64,000 nucleotides of DNA. It comes from an uncultured Bacilli bacterium. Its GTDB lineage: Bacteria > Bacillota_I > Bacilli_A > RF39 > UBA660. The stretch is taken from assembly GCA_947625425.1 (NCBI GenBank), contig CANQOH010000003.1:7261-71260 (forward strand), given 5' to 3'. This document shows, one piece after another, positions 45,183-53,463 of the stretch; within the stretch, counting starts at the first letter, position 1, and every line of letters begins with the position of its first letter. The notes under the pieces were generated by a model. The model was not told where the DNA came from. It saw nothing but the letters and a program-made list of their open reading frames with translations, and ran no database searches. The translations under genes were made by a program, and so were the position numbers.

Positions 45183-46013
45183 ATGAAAAAATCAAAAAAT
45201 TTATTAATGATGGTATTTGTATTCGTTTGTTCACTACTTTTAGTTGGAGTTATGAATGTTAGTGCTAGTATTGGTTTTACTAATGATGGACCAGTTTGTG
45301 ATCCTAATAATAATTTAAAACCAGGAGGAACAACTACTTGTTATTTACGTGGTAAAGCTACACAAACTGCCGAGCAAAATAAAGTACATGGTTTTGTAAC
45401 TAGATTATATACAACTGATGGTTTAAGATTTGATGATGTAAAACCTTATATTAATAATACTAATGCCCAAGCATTTGAAGCTACAGGTAATAGTGAAGGT
45501 AAATATACAATTGCCTTAGATGGTCAAGATAAAAAAATAGAGTTTACATGTTCATTTAATAGTAAAATTCAAGCTCCTAAGGCTGATTGGCAGATTGAAA
45601 ATGGCGATGATTATAGATGTGCGTTATTCTATTCAAAAGGAGAAACATCTGAAGTAACTGTTGCTTCTGGTGCACCTAGAGAAGAAAATGTTAAAGCTTT
45701 AACTGGTTCTGGTAGTGGTGTTATGGTAATTGGTATTGTAGATGCTCATATTGATCAAAATGTTGATGCAAATTCAAGTTGTGGTGAATTATGTGTATTT
45801 ACTAAAGAAGCTGATACAGTTGAAAGTTATAAATTAGAAGGCGAAGAATCATATGCTTGTACAGAAGTTCACTTTACTAATAATGGTGGACCTGCAAGTG
45901 ATACACCTACAACTGGAGCATTTACTTCATATGCTTTATTAGCTGCTGGTGCTTTAATAGCTATTAGTGCTGTTGCTATTGCTAAAAAACATAATAAATT
46001 CTATAGAGTTTAA
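45183..46013 (+). CDS. secreted surface protein with TPTTG sorting signal
   Basis: A 276-residue protein with a signal peptide (about 1-29, cut near VSASI), a beta-rich ectodomain with several Cys (VCDPNN, TTCYL, FTCSF, RCALF, SCGELC), and a C-terminal TPTTGAFTSY motif, hydrophobic helix and KKHNKFYRV tail, i.e. a sortase signal of LPxTG type. The tail is closely similar to that of the protein at 49863. The ectodomain resembles cohesin-type beta sandwiches only loosely, so no family is claimed. ATAGGAGAGG precedes ATG 45183. Followed by a PD-(D/E)XK gene in the opposite direction. Confidence 0.8.
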   Translation: MKKSKNLLMMVFVFVCSLLLVGVMNVSASIGFTNDGPVCDPNNNLKPGGTTTCYLRGKATQTAEQNKVHGFVTRLYTTDGLRFDDVKPYINNTNAQAFEATGNSEGKYTIALDGQDKKIEFTCSFNSKIQAPKADWQIENGDDYRCALFYSKGETSEVTVASGAPREENVKALTGSGSGVMVIGIVDAHIDQNVDANSSCGELCVFTKEADTVESYKLEGEESYACTEVHFTNNGGPASDTPTTGAFTSYALLAAGALIAISAVAIAKKHNKFYRV

Positions 46014-46017
46014 TAAG

Positions 46018-46046
46018 AAAACGAAGTTTTAAAAACTTCGTTTTTT
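46018..46046. terminator. bidirectional terminator
   Basis: Perfect 13-bp stem AAAACGAAGTTTT / AAAACTTCGTTTT, nearly identical to the terminator at 21094. Confidence 0.88.
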
Positions 46047-46890
46047 AAATGCTTTGATTACTTAACTTTTTAGCTAATTCTTCTTTAGATATACCAGAAT
46101 TAAGAAGGGCTAGAATATTAGATCTTTCTTCTTTACGACCGGTTTTAATACCTTCTTTGATACCATTTTCTTTTGCTTCTTTTAAATTAGCTTCTGTAAC
46201 ATCTTTTAAATACTTTTCTTCTTCGTATTCCTTTTGCATTGCTTTATACTTATTTACTATGGCTTCCATATCTTCCATAACACTCATCCTTTCTTTATTT
46301 CCTTTAACATATATAGCCATTTCTTCAAAACTAGATGCATCAAACATAATGTAATCTAATTGGTTTTCTGTATCATTATTGTAACATAAGTTAGATAGTA
46401 TTGGTATGTAAATATTAATTATCTTAATACTATTTAAATCTAAATTATTTTCTTTATCTTTTAATGTATATTCAGATTTACCTATATCTTTTTTGTCTCT
46501 AGAGTAGAAATTATTTAGATTAACTTGAATAACTTTTATTTTATCTATATAACTAGTTTTATTATCTTTAGCATAGTATTCACTAGCTATTTTATATAGA
46601 TATGATTCGTTTCTATTACTTAAACCTTTATTATATGTAAGATTTAATTCTATATTAATTTTAATCTTTTTATCAGGTGACTCTAATAAAATATTGACGG
46701 CATTCCCTTTACTATCTTTTCTTTTGATTGGTAATTCATTAGGTATTAAGTTAAATTTACTAATATCAAAATTAACTATATTACTAATAAGACGATTAAA
46801 ATAATTTCTTGTTTCTTGACTACCAATTATCCATAAAGATTTAAATAATTTATCATAAGTTAAAGGTATGAAATATTTTTCTTTATTCAT
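46045..46890 (-). CDS. Rpn/PD-(D/E)XK nuclease-family transposase-like protein
   Basis: A 281-residue protein of the PDDEXK_2 (Rpn) family: LTYDKLFKSLWI near the start, NILLES then INIELN for the nuclease core, MFDASSFEEM, and the C-terminal pattern KENGIKEGIKTGRKEER with ISKEELAKKL. Rpn proteins are DNA endonucleases that promote recombination and are often miscalled transposases. AAGGAG stands 10 bases before ATG 46890. A relative lies at 50885; both follow a TGAF-anchored surface gene. Confidence 0.88.
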   Translation of the reverse strand: MNKEKYFIPLTYDKLFKSLWIIGSQETRNYFNRLISNIVNFDISKFNLIPNELPIKRKDSKGNAVNILLESPDKKIKINIELNLTYNKGLSNRNESYLYKIASEYYAKDNKTSYIDKIKVIQVNLNNFYSRDKKDIGKSEYTLKDKENNLDLNSIKIINIYIPILSNLCYNNDTENQLDYIMFDASSFEEMAIYVKGNKERMSVMEDMEAIVNKYKAMQKEYEEEKYLKDVTEANLKEAKENGIKEGIKTGRKEERSNILALLNSGISKEELAKKLSNQSI

Positions 46891-46967
46891 ATGTATAAAT
46901 CTCCTTTCACTTTAATTATTCTAGATGGATACTTTATTTCCTTTTTTTATTAATATTTTTTCTAAAA

Positions 46968-46995
46968 TTGACAAGTTTTATAAGATAGGTATAAT
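46968..46995 (+). promoter_or_regulatory. strong sigma-A promoter
   Basis: Perfect TTGACA (46968-46973), 16-bp spacer, perfect TATAAT (46990-46995), 26 bases before ATG 47022. Confidence 0.85.
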
Positions 46996-47021
46996 AAGAT
47001 TATTAAAAAGGGGGATTAATA

Positions 47022-48044
47022 ATGGATCGTATTGATAGATTTGCTAAAGAGATGGAAAAAGTAGATTACTATATTTCTAATCCTTTAGATTTTTTATATG
47101 AACATATTGATAGTCCCACTTCGGCAGAAATAATTGAATGTTATAGATTTATTTGTTGTAATAATAGAGATTTTGTTAAGAAACATAGGGAATATTTAGA
47201 GAGTTTAGAAGAATGTATTAGTGGTGTAAGACCTTTAAAGAAAGTAAGTAAGGACTTGGAAGAGCCTACAGAAGTTATAAGATCTGAAAGGCATATTGAA
47301 GATGAAGATATAAGTGAAGCAATTGATTATGTTACTTATTGTAACTTTGTAACAGAATTAGATGTCTTTTTAGATACATTAACTAGAGAAGATATTATTA
47401 GATTAAAACTACATTTTTTAAGAGAAGTTAATCTTCATGAAGCAATTATTAGAGAAGAAATATTAAAAAATCCTTTAGCTAATTTAAGTAGATTACAAGG
47501 TGAATATTGTTTTTATAAAGAAGTATTAGAACGTTTAAAATTATATACTAAAAGACATGAAGAAGAAGCTAGTAAGACAGAAGTAATTGATAGCTCTAAT
47601 ATTATTTTATTACCTACTAATAAAAGTTCTTATTTATTAGGAGATATTAGTAACTATCCTGAAAGAAGTAGAGAAATAAAAATAGCTTTTGATAAGATAA
47701 TAGAAGGTTATTTCTTACAAACTAAAGATTTAAAAGCTATTGAAGGAAAAAAAGATAGTTTATATGAATATCGTAATCCTAATGGACTTCGTATTTTATA
47801 TGTTGTTAAGAATAATTATATATTTATTACATCTTTATTCTTTAAAGATAAACAAAAAAGTACAAGAATAAATGGTTATTACGATGATGCTTTAAATAGA
47901 TATTATAGTGTTAGTGATTATCTTATGAATAATATTAATAATCCAGATTTCTATATAGAACAAGCTGAATTAGTTGGGCAAATATATTCATTTTTAGAAA
48001 CTAATATGGTTGTTAATAAAAGGTTAGGTGATAAAAATGAGTAG
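47022..48044 (+). CDS. unknown protein with RelE/HigB-like C-terminal region
   Basis: A 340-residue protein. The first 200 residues are helical and charged. Residues about 220-300 (SREIKIAFDKIIEGYFLQTK, LYEYRNPNGLRILYVVKNNY, FITSLFFKDKQKS) follow the order of RelE/HigB-type toxin folds: helices, then YEYR...LRILYVV strands and an FxKK-like end. This is inferred by eye only. GGGGG precedes ATG 47022, and a strong promoter drives it. It overlaps the next gene by 8 bases, so the two are coupled and may form a pair. Confidence 0.65.
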   Translation: MDRIDRFAKEMEKVDYYISNPLDFLYEHIDSPTSAEIIECYRFICCNNRDFVKKHREYLESLEECISGVRPLKKVSKDLEEPTEVIRSERHIEDEDISEAIDYVTYCNFVTELDVFLDTLTREDIIRLKLHFLREVNLHEAIIREEILKNPLANLSRLQGEYCFYKEVLERLKLYTKRHEEEASKTEVIDSSNIILLPTNKSSYLLGDISNYPERSREIKIAFDKIIEGYFLQTKDLKAIEGKKDSLYEYRNPNGLRILYVVKNNYIFITSLFFKDKQKSTRINGYYDDALNRYYSVSDYLMNNINNPDFYIEQAELVGQIYSFLETNMVVNKRLGDKNE

Positions 48045-49794
48045 TTTAAGTAGGATTAGTTCTTTAATAGAAAGTGAATTAGATGAACTTAGATTAGTTT
48101 TATTAGAAGTTGGGGAAGAAGAAATAAAACCTTATGTAGATGAAATAGCAACGAAAGCTAATGGAACTAATAAAGAAGAATTAATTAAAATAGAACCTTT
48201 TAAGATATTTTTAACTTATTTTTATTTAACAAATAATATTATTTTATCTTTTGATGAAGTATATCAAATGGTTTTAGAAATTAGAGATAATATAAATAGT
48301 TGGGATTATAAGACAGCAGGTCCTTTATTATTAGGGTTATCTAAAGTATTAGATGATAGTGGTAAAGTTATGGATAGTAAAGCTTATGATTATATGACTA
48401 GTCTTAAGTTAACACCAGAATTTATTAATTATAATTTAAAACCAATATGTTTTATAATGTTTGATTTTTTAAGTTTAAAAAGAGATATTATAAATATTAA
48501 TTTGAAAAATAAAGGGTTAGGTAGTAATCAAGCTTTAATAAGACAAACTTATAATAAGAGTACACTTAAAAATATTATTATGGTAGCGGTTAATGCTTTA
48601 AAAGAAGCTAATGATGAAATGGCTGAGAGAAAAGAAATCGCTAGAGAAAAGATTAAGTATACTAAAGAAGTTCAAGCAATGGTTGATGATGCTTCTATTT
48701 TGCAATTAGATGATATGCCAGATTTATGGCATCGTTATTTAGAAGTTCCTTTGTTAGAAGAATTATATAATATTATTTTTGATAATTTAAATAAGAAAGA
48801 ACATGAAATACAAGATCAAATAGACGAAAAAGAAAAAGTTATTAATCGTAGTCCATTAGTTAAATATTTGTTTACTAATGGAATAGATATTAATTCATTA
48901 GATAGTGATTTAATTAGTAATTTAGAAAAGATAAGTTTAACTGAAGATATTGTTAATATATTAGATTTTTTAAGAAGTTTAGGTTTATCTTTAGATGAAA
49001 TATTTATTGATTATAGGGATATTTTGGTTAGTTTAACGGATGAAAAAGTTAGTAAGATTAAATTTTTACTAACTACTAAAATATTAAGTAAGAAGACTTT
49101 AAGAGATAATTTAGATCTTTTAGGTAAAAGATATAATGAATTATTAGTTAATTATGAAATATTAAAACCAATTATCGATTTTAATAATATATTTTATGAT
49201 GATCGAATTTTATTAAAGTCTTCTAATAGTATTAAAAATATATTAAGCATTTTAGCTTTATATGATTTAACAAGAAATAATTATATTTATTTATTATGTC
49301 ATTTTGAATTTATCGATATTTATGATTTATTATTAGAAAACGATATTCCGTTACATTTATTTATTAGTATCTGTGAAAGTGAAAATCCATTAATGACGAT
49401 TAAGAGAATTTTAATTTATCGTGAGATAGGTGAAGAATTTGAAACTGGTGGTAAATTGTTACGTAAGGAAGTAGCAATAGGCAGTAAATGCCTAGTAGCT
49501 GATGATGCTTTAGATGAATATTTACCGGATTTTGCTTGTTTAGAGAAGATTAAGGGAAATAAAGTAACAAAAGTTATAGATGATGAATTAGTTAAAGATT
49601 TTGATTATAATTATCGATATAGTCATGATACTTATATGATAGGAAGTGCTTTAATATCTAGACCAAAATTCTTACGTAATTATGAAGCAATGAATAAAGA
49701 TAATGTTGTGGCTTGCTTAGTAAGTAATTCTTTATTAAGTGAGAAGGAATTTTGGGAGATAGTTAAAGAAGTTAAAGGAAAAAGACTTAGTTAG
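48037..49794 (+). CDS. unknown 585-aa helical protein coupled to gene 47022
   Basis: Not recognised. An in-frame GTG at 48028 is part of AGGTGA; ATG 48037 lies 5-6 bases after it and is the start. The protein is helical, with a coiled-coil-like part at about 190-285 and repeated helical pairs at about 285-440 (NGIDINSLDSDLISNLEKI, LGLSLDEIFIDYRDILVSL). A more mixed C-terminal domain ends KEFWEIVKEVKGKRLS. No signal or membrane segment. Overlap with the upstream RelE-like gene suggests a shared role. Confidence 0.68.
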   Translation: MSSLSRISSLIESELDELRLVLLEVGEEEIKPYVDEIATKANGTNKEELIKIEPFKIFLTYFYLTNNIILSFDEVYQMVLEIRDNINSWDYKTAGPLLLGLSKVLDDSGKVMDSKAYDYMTSLKLTPEFINYNLKPICFIMFDFLSLKRDIININLKNKGLGSNQALIRQTYNKSTLKNIIMVAVNALKEANDEMAERKEIAREKIKYTKEVQAMVDDASILQLDDMPDLWHRYLEVPLLEELYNIIFDNLNKKEHEIQDQIDEKEKVINRSPLVKYLFTNGIDINSLDSDLISNLEKISLTEDIVNILDFLRSLGLSLDEIFIDYRDILVSLTDEKVSKIKFLLTTKILSKKTLRDNLDLLGKRYNELLVNYEILKPIIDFNNIFYDDRILLKSSNSIKNILSILALYDLTRNNYIYLLCHFEFIDIYDLLLENDIPLHLFISICESENPLMTIKRILIYREIGEEFETGGKLLRKEVAIGSKCLVADDALDEYLPDFACLEKIKGNKVTKVIDDELVKDFDYNYRYSHDTYMIGSALISRPKFLRNYEAMNKDNVVACLVSNSLLSEKEFWEIVKEVKGKRLS

Positions 49795-49804
49795 TCTTTT
49801 TTTC
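49779..49804 (+). terminator. terminator after the 47022-49794 unit
   Basis: Stem AAAAAGACT / AGTCTTTTT with TAGTT loop and T run overlapping the gene end. Confidence 0.75.
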
Positions 49805-49833
49805 TTTATAACAGTTGTTTAATATGTTACAAT
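49805..49833 (+). promoter_or_regulatory. promoter of surface gene
   Basis: Weak -35 TTTATA (49805-49810), 17-bp spacer, extended -10 TGTTACAAT (49825-49833). Confidence 0.55.
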
Positions 49834-49862
49834 TAAATTAAATAAAGATATGGTGTTGTGTG

Positions 49863-50798
49863 ATGAAGAAAATATTATTAATAATGATAATTATAGGAGC
49901 TATTATAGTAATGCCAAAAGTTGCTGCTGAAGAAACGAAAACTATTTCTCTAGGTGAAATAAAAGTTATTACTAATACTGATACGTTAAGTAGTGGCGAA
50001 GCAAAGATGGAAACAATTGGTAATACAACAACAATTACTTATGATGTTGCAACTTTTAAAATTTTAGATTCTAATAATGAAGGACGTCCCGATAATAAAG
50101 CTTGGGTAGGAATCCAAGTTAAAAAACCAGCTAATGCAATAAAATATAAATTAAAAGTTAATGATGGAGATGAAACTGAAACAGATTTAAGTAATGGTGA
50201 AAGCTTTGATAAATATATTGGATTTACAGAACAAGAATTAGAAACTGCTACTAAAAATGCTACTGATTTAGTTAATGTTTTACAGATTACATGGACAGGT
50301 GATGAAAATACAACACCATTTACTCAAATAATTAAAATTGTTCTGGTGCCACAAGGTATTACTTTAAAAGACAAAACGGGTGAAACAGATTTATGGAATA
50401 ATGTTAAGTGGGAAGAAAATATTCCTAAAGTAAAAGTAACACTTAAAGCTTATAAAGATGGTAAAGAAGTTACAATACCAGATGACATTATTTCATTTTA
50501 TGATTTAAAGGGATCTTATGTTTTAACAGCTAATCAGATTGAAGGAGCTAGAAATGTATTAATAGACGATGGACTTGAATTTATTGGCTTATATATGGAT
50601 AGTGATTTAAAGACACCATTTGTTGAAACTCAAACATTTAGTTCTGATACTATAATATATGTAGCTTATAAAACTAAAACTGATGATATTCCTGATACTG
50701 GAGCATTTGCATCTTATTTATTACTAGCAATTGGTTCTTTAATTGCTATAAGTGTTTTAGTAATTGCGCAAAAATATAATAAAATATATCATGTATAG
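49863..50798 (+). CDS. surface protein with IPDTG sorting signal
   Basis: A 311-residue secreted protein: signal peptide about 1-24 (cut near VAAEE), an ectodomain paralogous to that of the poly-G-controlled gene at 20069 (TITYDVATFKIL ... NKAWVGIQVKKP, GETDLWNNVKW), then a region like InlB/Flg_new repeats (EFIGLYMDSDLKTPF ... IIYVAYKTK), and the signal IPDTGAFASY, helix, and QKYNKIYHV. GGTG stands 7 bases before ATG 49863; the GTG at 49860 is less likely. Unlike the relative, its promoter has no G tract. Confidence 0.82.
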   Translation: MKKILLIMIIIGAIIVMPKVAAEETKTISLGEIKVITNTDTLSSGEAKMETIGNTTTITYDVATFKILDSNNEGRPDNKAWVGIQVKKPANAIKYKLKVNDGDETETDLSNGESFDKYIGFTEQELETATKNATDLVNVLQITWTGDENTTPFTQIIKIVLVPQGITLKDKTGETDLWNNVKWEENIPKVKVTLKAYKDGKEVTIPDDIISFYDLKGSYVLTANQIEGARNVLIDDGLEFIGLYMDSDLKTPFVETQTFSSDTIIYVAYKTKTDDIPDTGAFASYLLLAIGSLIAISVLVIAQKYNKIYHV

Positions 50799-50821
50799 AA
50801 GACCATAACTGGTCTTTTTTG
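50799..50821 (+). terminator. terminator after surface gene
   Basis: Perfect stem AAGACCA / TGGTCTT with TAAC loop and T run. Confidence 0.82.
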
Positions 50822-50884
50822 TTTGTTAAAAAGGAAATAGAAGATTAATGGAGAATATATAGGGTGAAAGGAGTATTCTTTTTG

Positions 50885-51739
50885 ATGAAGAAAAAAGTAA
50901 GATTCGTTTCACTTATGCAAGATATAGTATTTAAAACAATGTGGCAAAAAGAGGAAATAATAATTCAAGATTATTTTAGAAATTTATTAAAATACATAAC
51001 TAAAATTGATATAAGTAATTATAACTTTAATATGAATGATATACCAATTAATAATGATAGTGATATGCAGAGTAAAGCAGATATTCTTTTAGAATCACAA
51101 GATAAACAAACTAAAATAAATATTGAGTTAAATCCAGTTAATAAAAGAACAACGCAGAATAAAAATAATAGCTATGTATATAAGATAGCTAGTGGAATGT
51201 ATAATAGAAATTGTCGAAATAAATACGAAGGAAAAATAAGAGTAATACAAATAAATTTTAATGGGTTTTATTTTAAAAAGAAGCGTAATTGTCCTATTAC
51301 GAGATATAAATTACATGATAGGAAGGTAAATGATACGATAAATGATATAGAAATTATTAATATTTTTTTACCAGTATATAGAAAGCTATGCTATAATAAT
51401 GGTACAGAAATATACAAGGACTTTGCGATGTTTGATGTTAAAAATTATGATGAAATGGCGGAGTTAGCTAAGAATGATGAAAGGAGATTAAAGATTATGG
51501 AAGCAATGAAAGAAATGTCTGAAGATGAAACTGTTCCAACTTATAACTATACAATATATAAGAAAAATCTCGAAGATGAAATAAAAGAAGAAATATTACA
51601 AAATCGTTATAAAAAAGGTAAAAGAGTTGGACGTCAAGAAGGACGTCAAGAAGGTGAAAATAATATCATTAATAAATTACTATCAAGTGGTATGTCTAAA
51701 AAAGAATTATCTAAACGTCTTGGAATGCCAATACTATAA
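50885..51739 (+). CDS. Rpn/PD-(D/E)XK nuclease-family transposase-like protein
   Basis: A 284-residue relative of the protein at 46045: LMQDIVFKTMWQ, ILLESQDKQTKINIELN, AMFDVKNYDEMAE, and the tail GRQEGRQEGENNIINKLLSS with MSKKELSKRL. In-frame starts at GTG 50864, TTG 50882 and ATG 50885; AAGGAG at 50868-50873 excludes the first, and lies 8 or 11 bases from the others. Probably a DNA endonuclease that promotes recombination. Follows the surface gene and its terminator. Confidence 0.87.
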   Translation: MKKKVRFVSLMQDIVFKTMWQKEEIIIQDYFRNLLKYITKIDISNYNFNMNDIPINNDSDMQSKADILLESQDKQTKINIELNPVNKRTTQNKNNSYVYKIASGMYNRNCRNKYEGKIRVIQINFNGFYFKKKRNCPITRYKLHDRKVNDTINDIEIINIFLPVYRKLCYNNGTEIYKDFAMFDVKNYDEMAELAKNDERRLKIMEAMKEMSEDETVPTYNYTIYKKNLEDEIKEEILQNRYKKGKRVGRQEGRQEGENNIINKLLSSGMSKKELSKRLGMPIL

Positions 51740-51758
51740 ATTTATTTAGAAACGAATG

Positions 51759-51790
51759 AAAAAGACTCTAGAATAATCTAGGGTCTTTTG
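51759..51790. terminator. bidirectional terminator
   Basis: Stem AAAAGACTCTAGA / TCTAGGGTCTTTT with one G-T pair and ATAA loop, between the Rpn and cotJC genes. Confidence 0.8.
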
Positions 51791-52343
51791 ACATATTTTG
51801 TTTATAATAATCATATAATTCTTTAAATCTATTAAAATGAACAATTTCTCTTTGACGAAGGAAAAGTAAAGGACCAATTAAGTCTTCATCATCAGCTAAG
51901 TCGATAAGATTTTCATAGGTAGCACGAGCTTTTTCTTCGGCAGCCATATCTTCTGATAGGTCAGCTAAAACATCACCTGTTGAATTAAAAGTTAAAGCAC
52001 TAAATGGATTACCAGAGGCATCAACAGGATAGACGCCTAAACCATGATCAGTAAAGTAACTAGAAAAACCACTTTCTTTTATTTCTTCGGGTGTAGCACC
52101 TTTAATAAGTTGTCTAAAGATAGTACCAATCATTTCACAATGACCTAGTTCTTCACAAGCAATATCATTTAGTAAAGCTTGACCTTTATCATCTGGCATA
52201 GCAAATTTTTGACTGAAGTAACGAAGAGCAGCTCCTAATTCACCAGCTGGACCACCTAATTGAGTAATTAAACATTTAGCCATCTTAAGATTTTTCTTTT
52301 TGATATTGATAGGGTAATTTAATTTTTTCATATATTTATACAT
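51768..52343 (-). CDS. cotJC: spore coat protein CotJC, manganese-catalase family
   Basis: A 191-residue ferritin-like protein of the manganese catalase family. Metal ligands are visible in GGPAGELGAALRYFSQ, DIACEELGHCEMI, AAEEKARATYE and FLRQREIVHFNRF (Glu and His pairs). It has an extended N-terminus (YKYMKKLNYPINIKKKNLKM), as CotJC does. In Bacillus the cotJ operon is made in the mother cell and the protein enters the coat. Start ATG 52343 overlaps the stop of the upstream gene (TAATG), with GGAGG 9 bases before it. Shows that the organism can form spores, or descends from spore formers. Confidence 0.93.
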   Translation of the reverse strand: MYKYMKKLNYPINIKKKNLKMAKCLITQLGGPAGELGAALRYFSQKFAMPDDKGQALLNDIACEELGHCEMIGTIFRQLIKGATPEEIKESGFSSYFTDHGLGVYPVDASGNPFSALTFNSTGDVLADLSEDMAAEEKARATYENLIDLADDEDLIGPLLFLRQREIVHFNRFKELYDYYKQNMSKDPRLF

Positions 52344-52744
52344 TAGACATTACCTCCGGTAAATGGCCAAGGGCCTTTTTCCCACATATAACTAGTATAG
52401 TTACTATCAGTTAATTCTAAAGGACCATACATTTTCTCATAAGTTTCCATATATTTTTTCTCTTCTTCAGTATATTGTTTAAATAGATTATAAACATCTT
52501 TATTATCGGGGTGTAGATCTAAATATAAAGATAAATCATTTAAAGCAAAATCATATTCATATATTTTAAGCATTAATTCTTCTTTTTGAGATAAGGCATT
52601 TAATTTACTAACACGATAGTTTTTATAAGGAACATATTCATTTCTAAACATATTACCATACATAAAGCCTTCTTTGGCATCAAATAGACTTGGATTATCC
52701 ATCATCTTTATATTAGAATCAAATAATATATCATCAAAAAACAT
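52343..52744 (-). CDS. cotJB: CotJB spore coat protein with CotJA-like N-terminus
   Basis: A 133-residue protein. Residues about 47-130 are CotJB: LKIYEYDFALNDLSLYLDLH (the conserved DFAL...DL.LYLD helix), YEKMYGPLEL and the final WEKGPWPF. The first 45 residues, with NPSLFDAKEGFMYGNMF then NEYVPYKNYR, resemble CotJA (Y-P-x-x-A-L-x-x-G-T-x-F-P-x-L-x-x-P-Y). No separate cotJA is found upstream, so this looks like a CotJA-CotJB fusion. GGAGG stands 7 bases before ATG 52744; the ATG at 52750 is too close. Confidence 0.85.
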   Translation of the reverse strand: MFFDDILFDSNIKMMDNPSLFDAKEGFMYGNMFRNEYVPYKNYRVSKLNALSQKEELMLKIYEYDFALNDLSLYLDLHPDNKDVYNLFKQYTEEEKKYMETYEKMYGPLELTDSNYTSYMWEKGPWPFTGGNV

Positions 52745-52762
52745 TTTCATTCCTCCTAAGAT

Positions 52763-52790
52763 ATAATATGTATACTTTTGTAATGTTTAT
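52763..52790 (-). promoter_or_regulatory. possible SigE/SigK-type promoter of cotJ
   Basis: On the minus strand, ATAAAC, a 14-base spacer and CATATTAT lie 20-50 bases before cotJB. This resembles mother-cell sigma-E promoters (CATA-type -10). Weak match. Confidence 0.3.
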
Positions 52791-52876
52791 AGTAAAATTG
52801 CCTATAAAATAGGGAAACTTACTTTACATAAAAATTTAATATATGTTAAAATATAGATAGGAAAGGATATGATACT

Positions 52877-53431
52877 ATGACTAGTATTAAAAAGAATGAA
52901 AGATTTGTACCTATTAAAAATTATGTTCTTGCTGGTGTTATAGTTGTCGTAGTAATTTTATTAGCTTGGTATGCTTTTGCTTGGTATAAAGTTGTTAATG
53001 AGAATAGAATATCAACTTCTTATTTAGTAAGTGAAAAAGTTATATCTAAGGTAATTAATTTAAGTGAAGTTAGTTCTGTATTTGCTGAACCATTAAATGA
53101 TTATTTTATTTATGTAAGTTATACTGGTTCAGAAGATATATATGATATGGAAAAAGATATTAAAGATTTAATAAGTGATTATGGTATTGGTGATAATTTA
53201 TATTATTTAGATGTTACTGATATTAAAGATAAAGATGATTATACTAAAGAGATTAATGATACTTTAGGTGAAGTAATTGATATGAATGGTAAAGAAGTAT
53301 CAACTGTTCCAACTATTATATATTGTAAGGATGGAAAAGCTGTTGACATTATTAATAGATTAGATAATAATATTATGAGTCGTTGGGATTTTGAACAAAT
53401 TCTAGATCGTAATAATATCGAGAAAGAATAA
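52877..53431 (+). CDS. membrane-anchored thioredoxin-like protein lacking CXXC
   Basis: A 184-residue protein with a membrane helix at about 18-38 and an outer domain with a thioredoxin-like layout: strand FIYVSYTGSED, helix, strand YYLDVTD, helix, then the cis-Pro type VPTIIYCKDGKAVD and a last helix. The usual CXXC position is replaced by SEDIYD, so no redox activity is expected. AAGGA precedes ATG 52877. Similar anchored thioredoxin-like proteins without active site occur in related bacteria; function unknown. Confidence 0.65.
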   Translation: MTSIKKNERFVPIKNYVLAGVIVVVVILLAWYAFAWYKVVNENRISTSYLVSEKVISKVINLSEVSSVFAEPLNDYFIYVSYTGSEDIYDMEKDIKDLISDYGIGDNLYYLDVTDIKDKDDYTKEINDTLGEVIDMNGKEVSTVPTIIYCKDGKAVDIINRLDNNIMSRWDFEQILDRNNIEKE

Positions 53432-53448
53432 GACCTGATGGTCTTATT
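53427..53448 (+). terminator. hairpin between genes
   Basis: Perfect 9-bp stem AATAAGACC / GGTCTTATT with TGAT loop; the T run is poor, so read-through into trmL is likely. Confidence 0.5.
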
Positions 53449-53463
53449 TATTTGGAGGAATTT

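Noticed and set aside
46045..51739. The two Rpn-type genes as insertion sequences
   Set aside because: No inverted terminal repeats or target duplications around them; the family acts as a nuclease, so I do not call them mobile elements.
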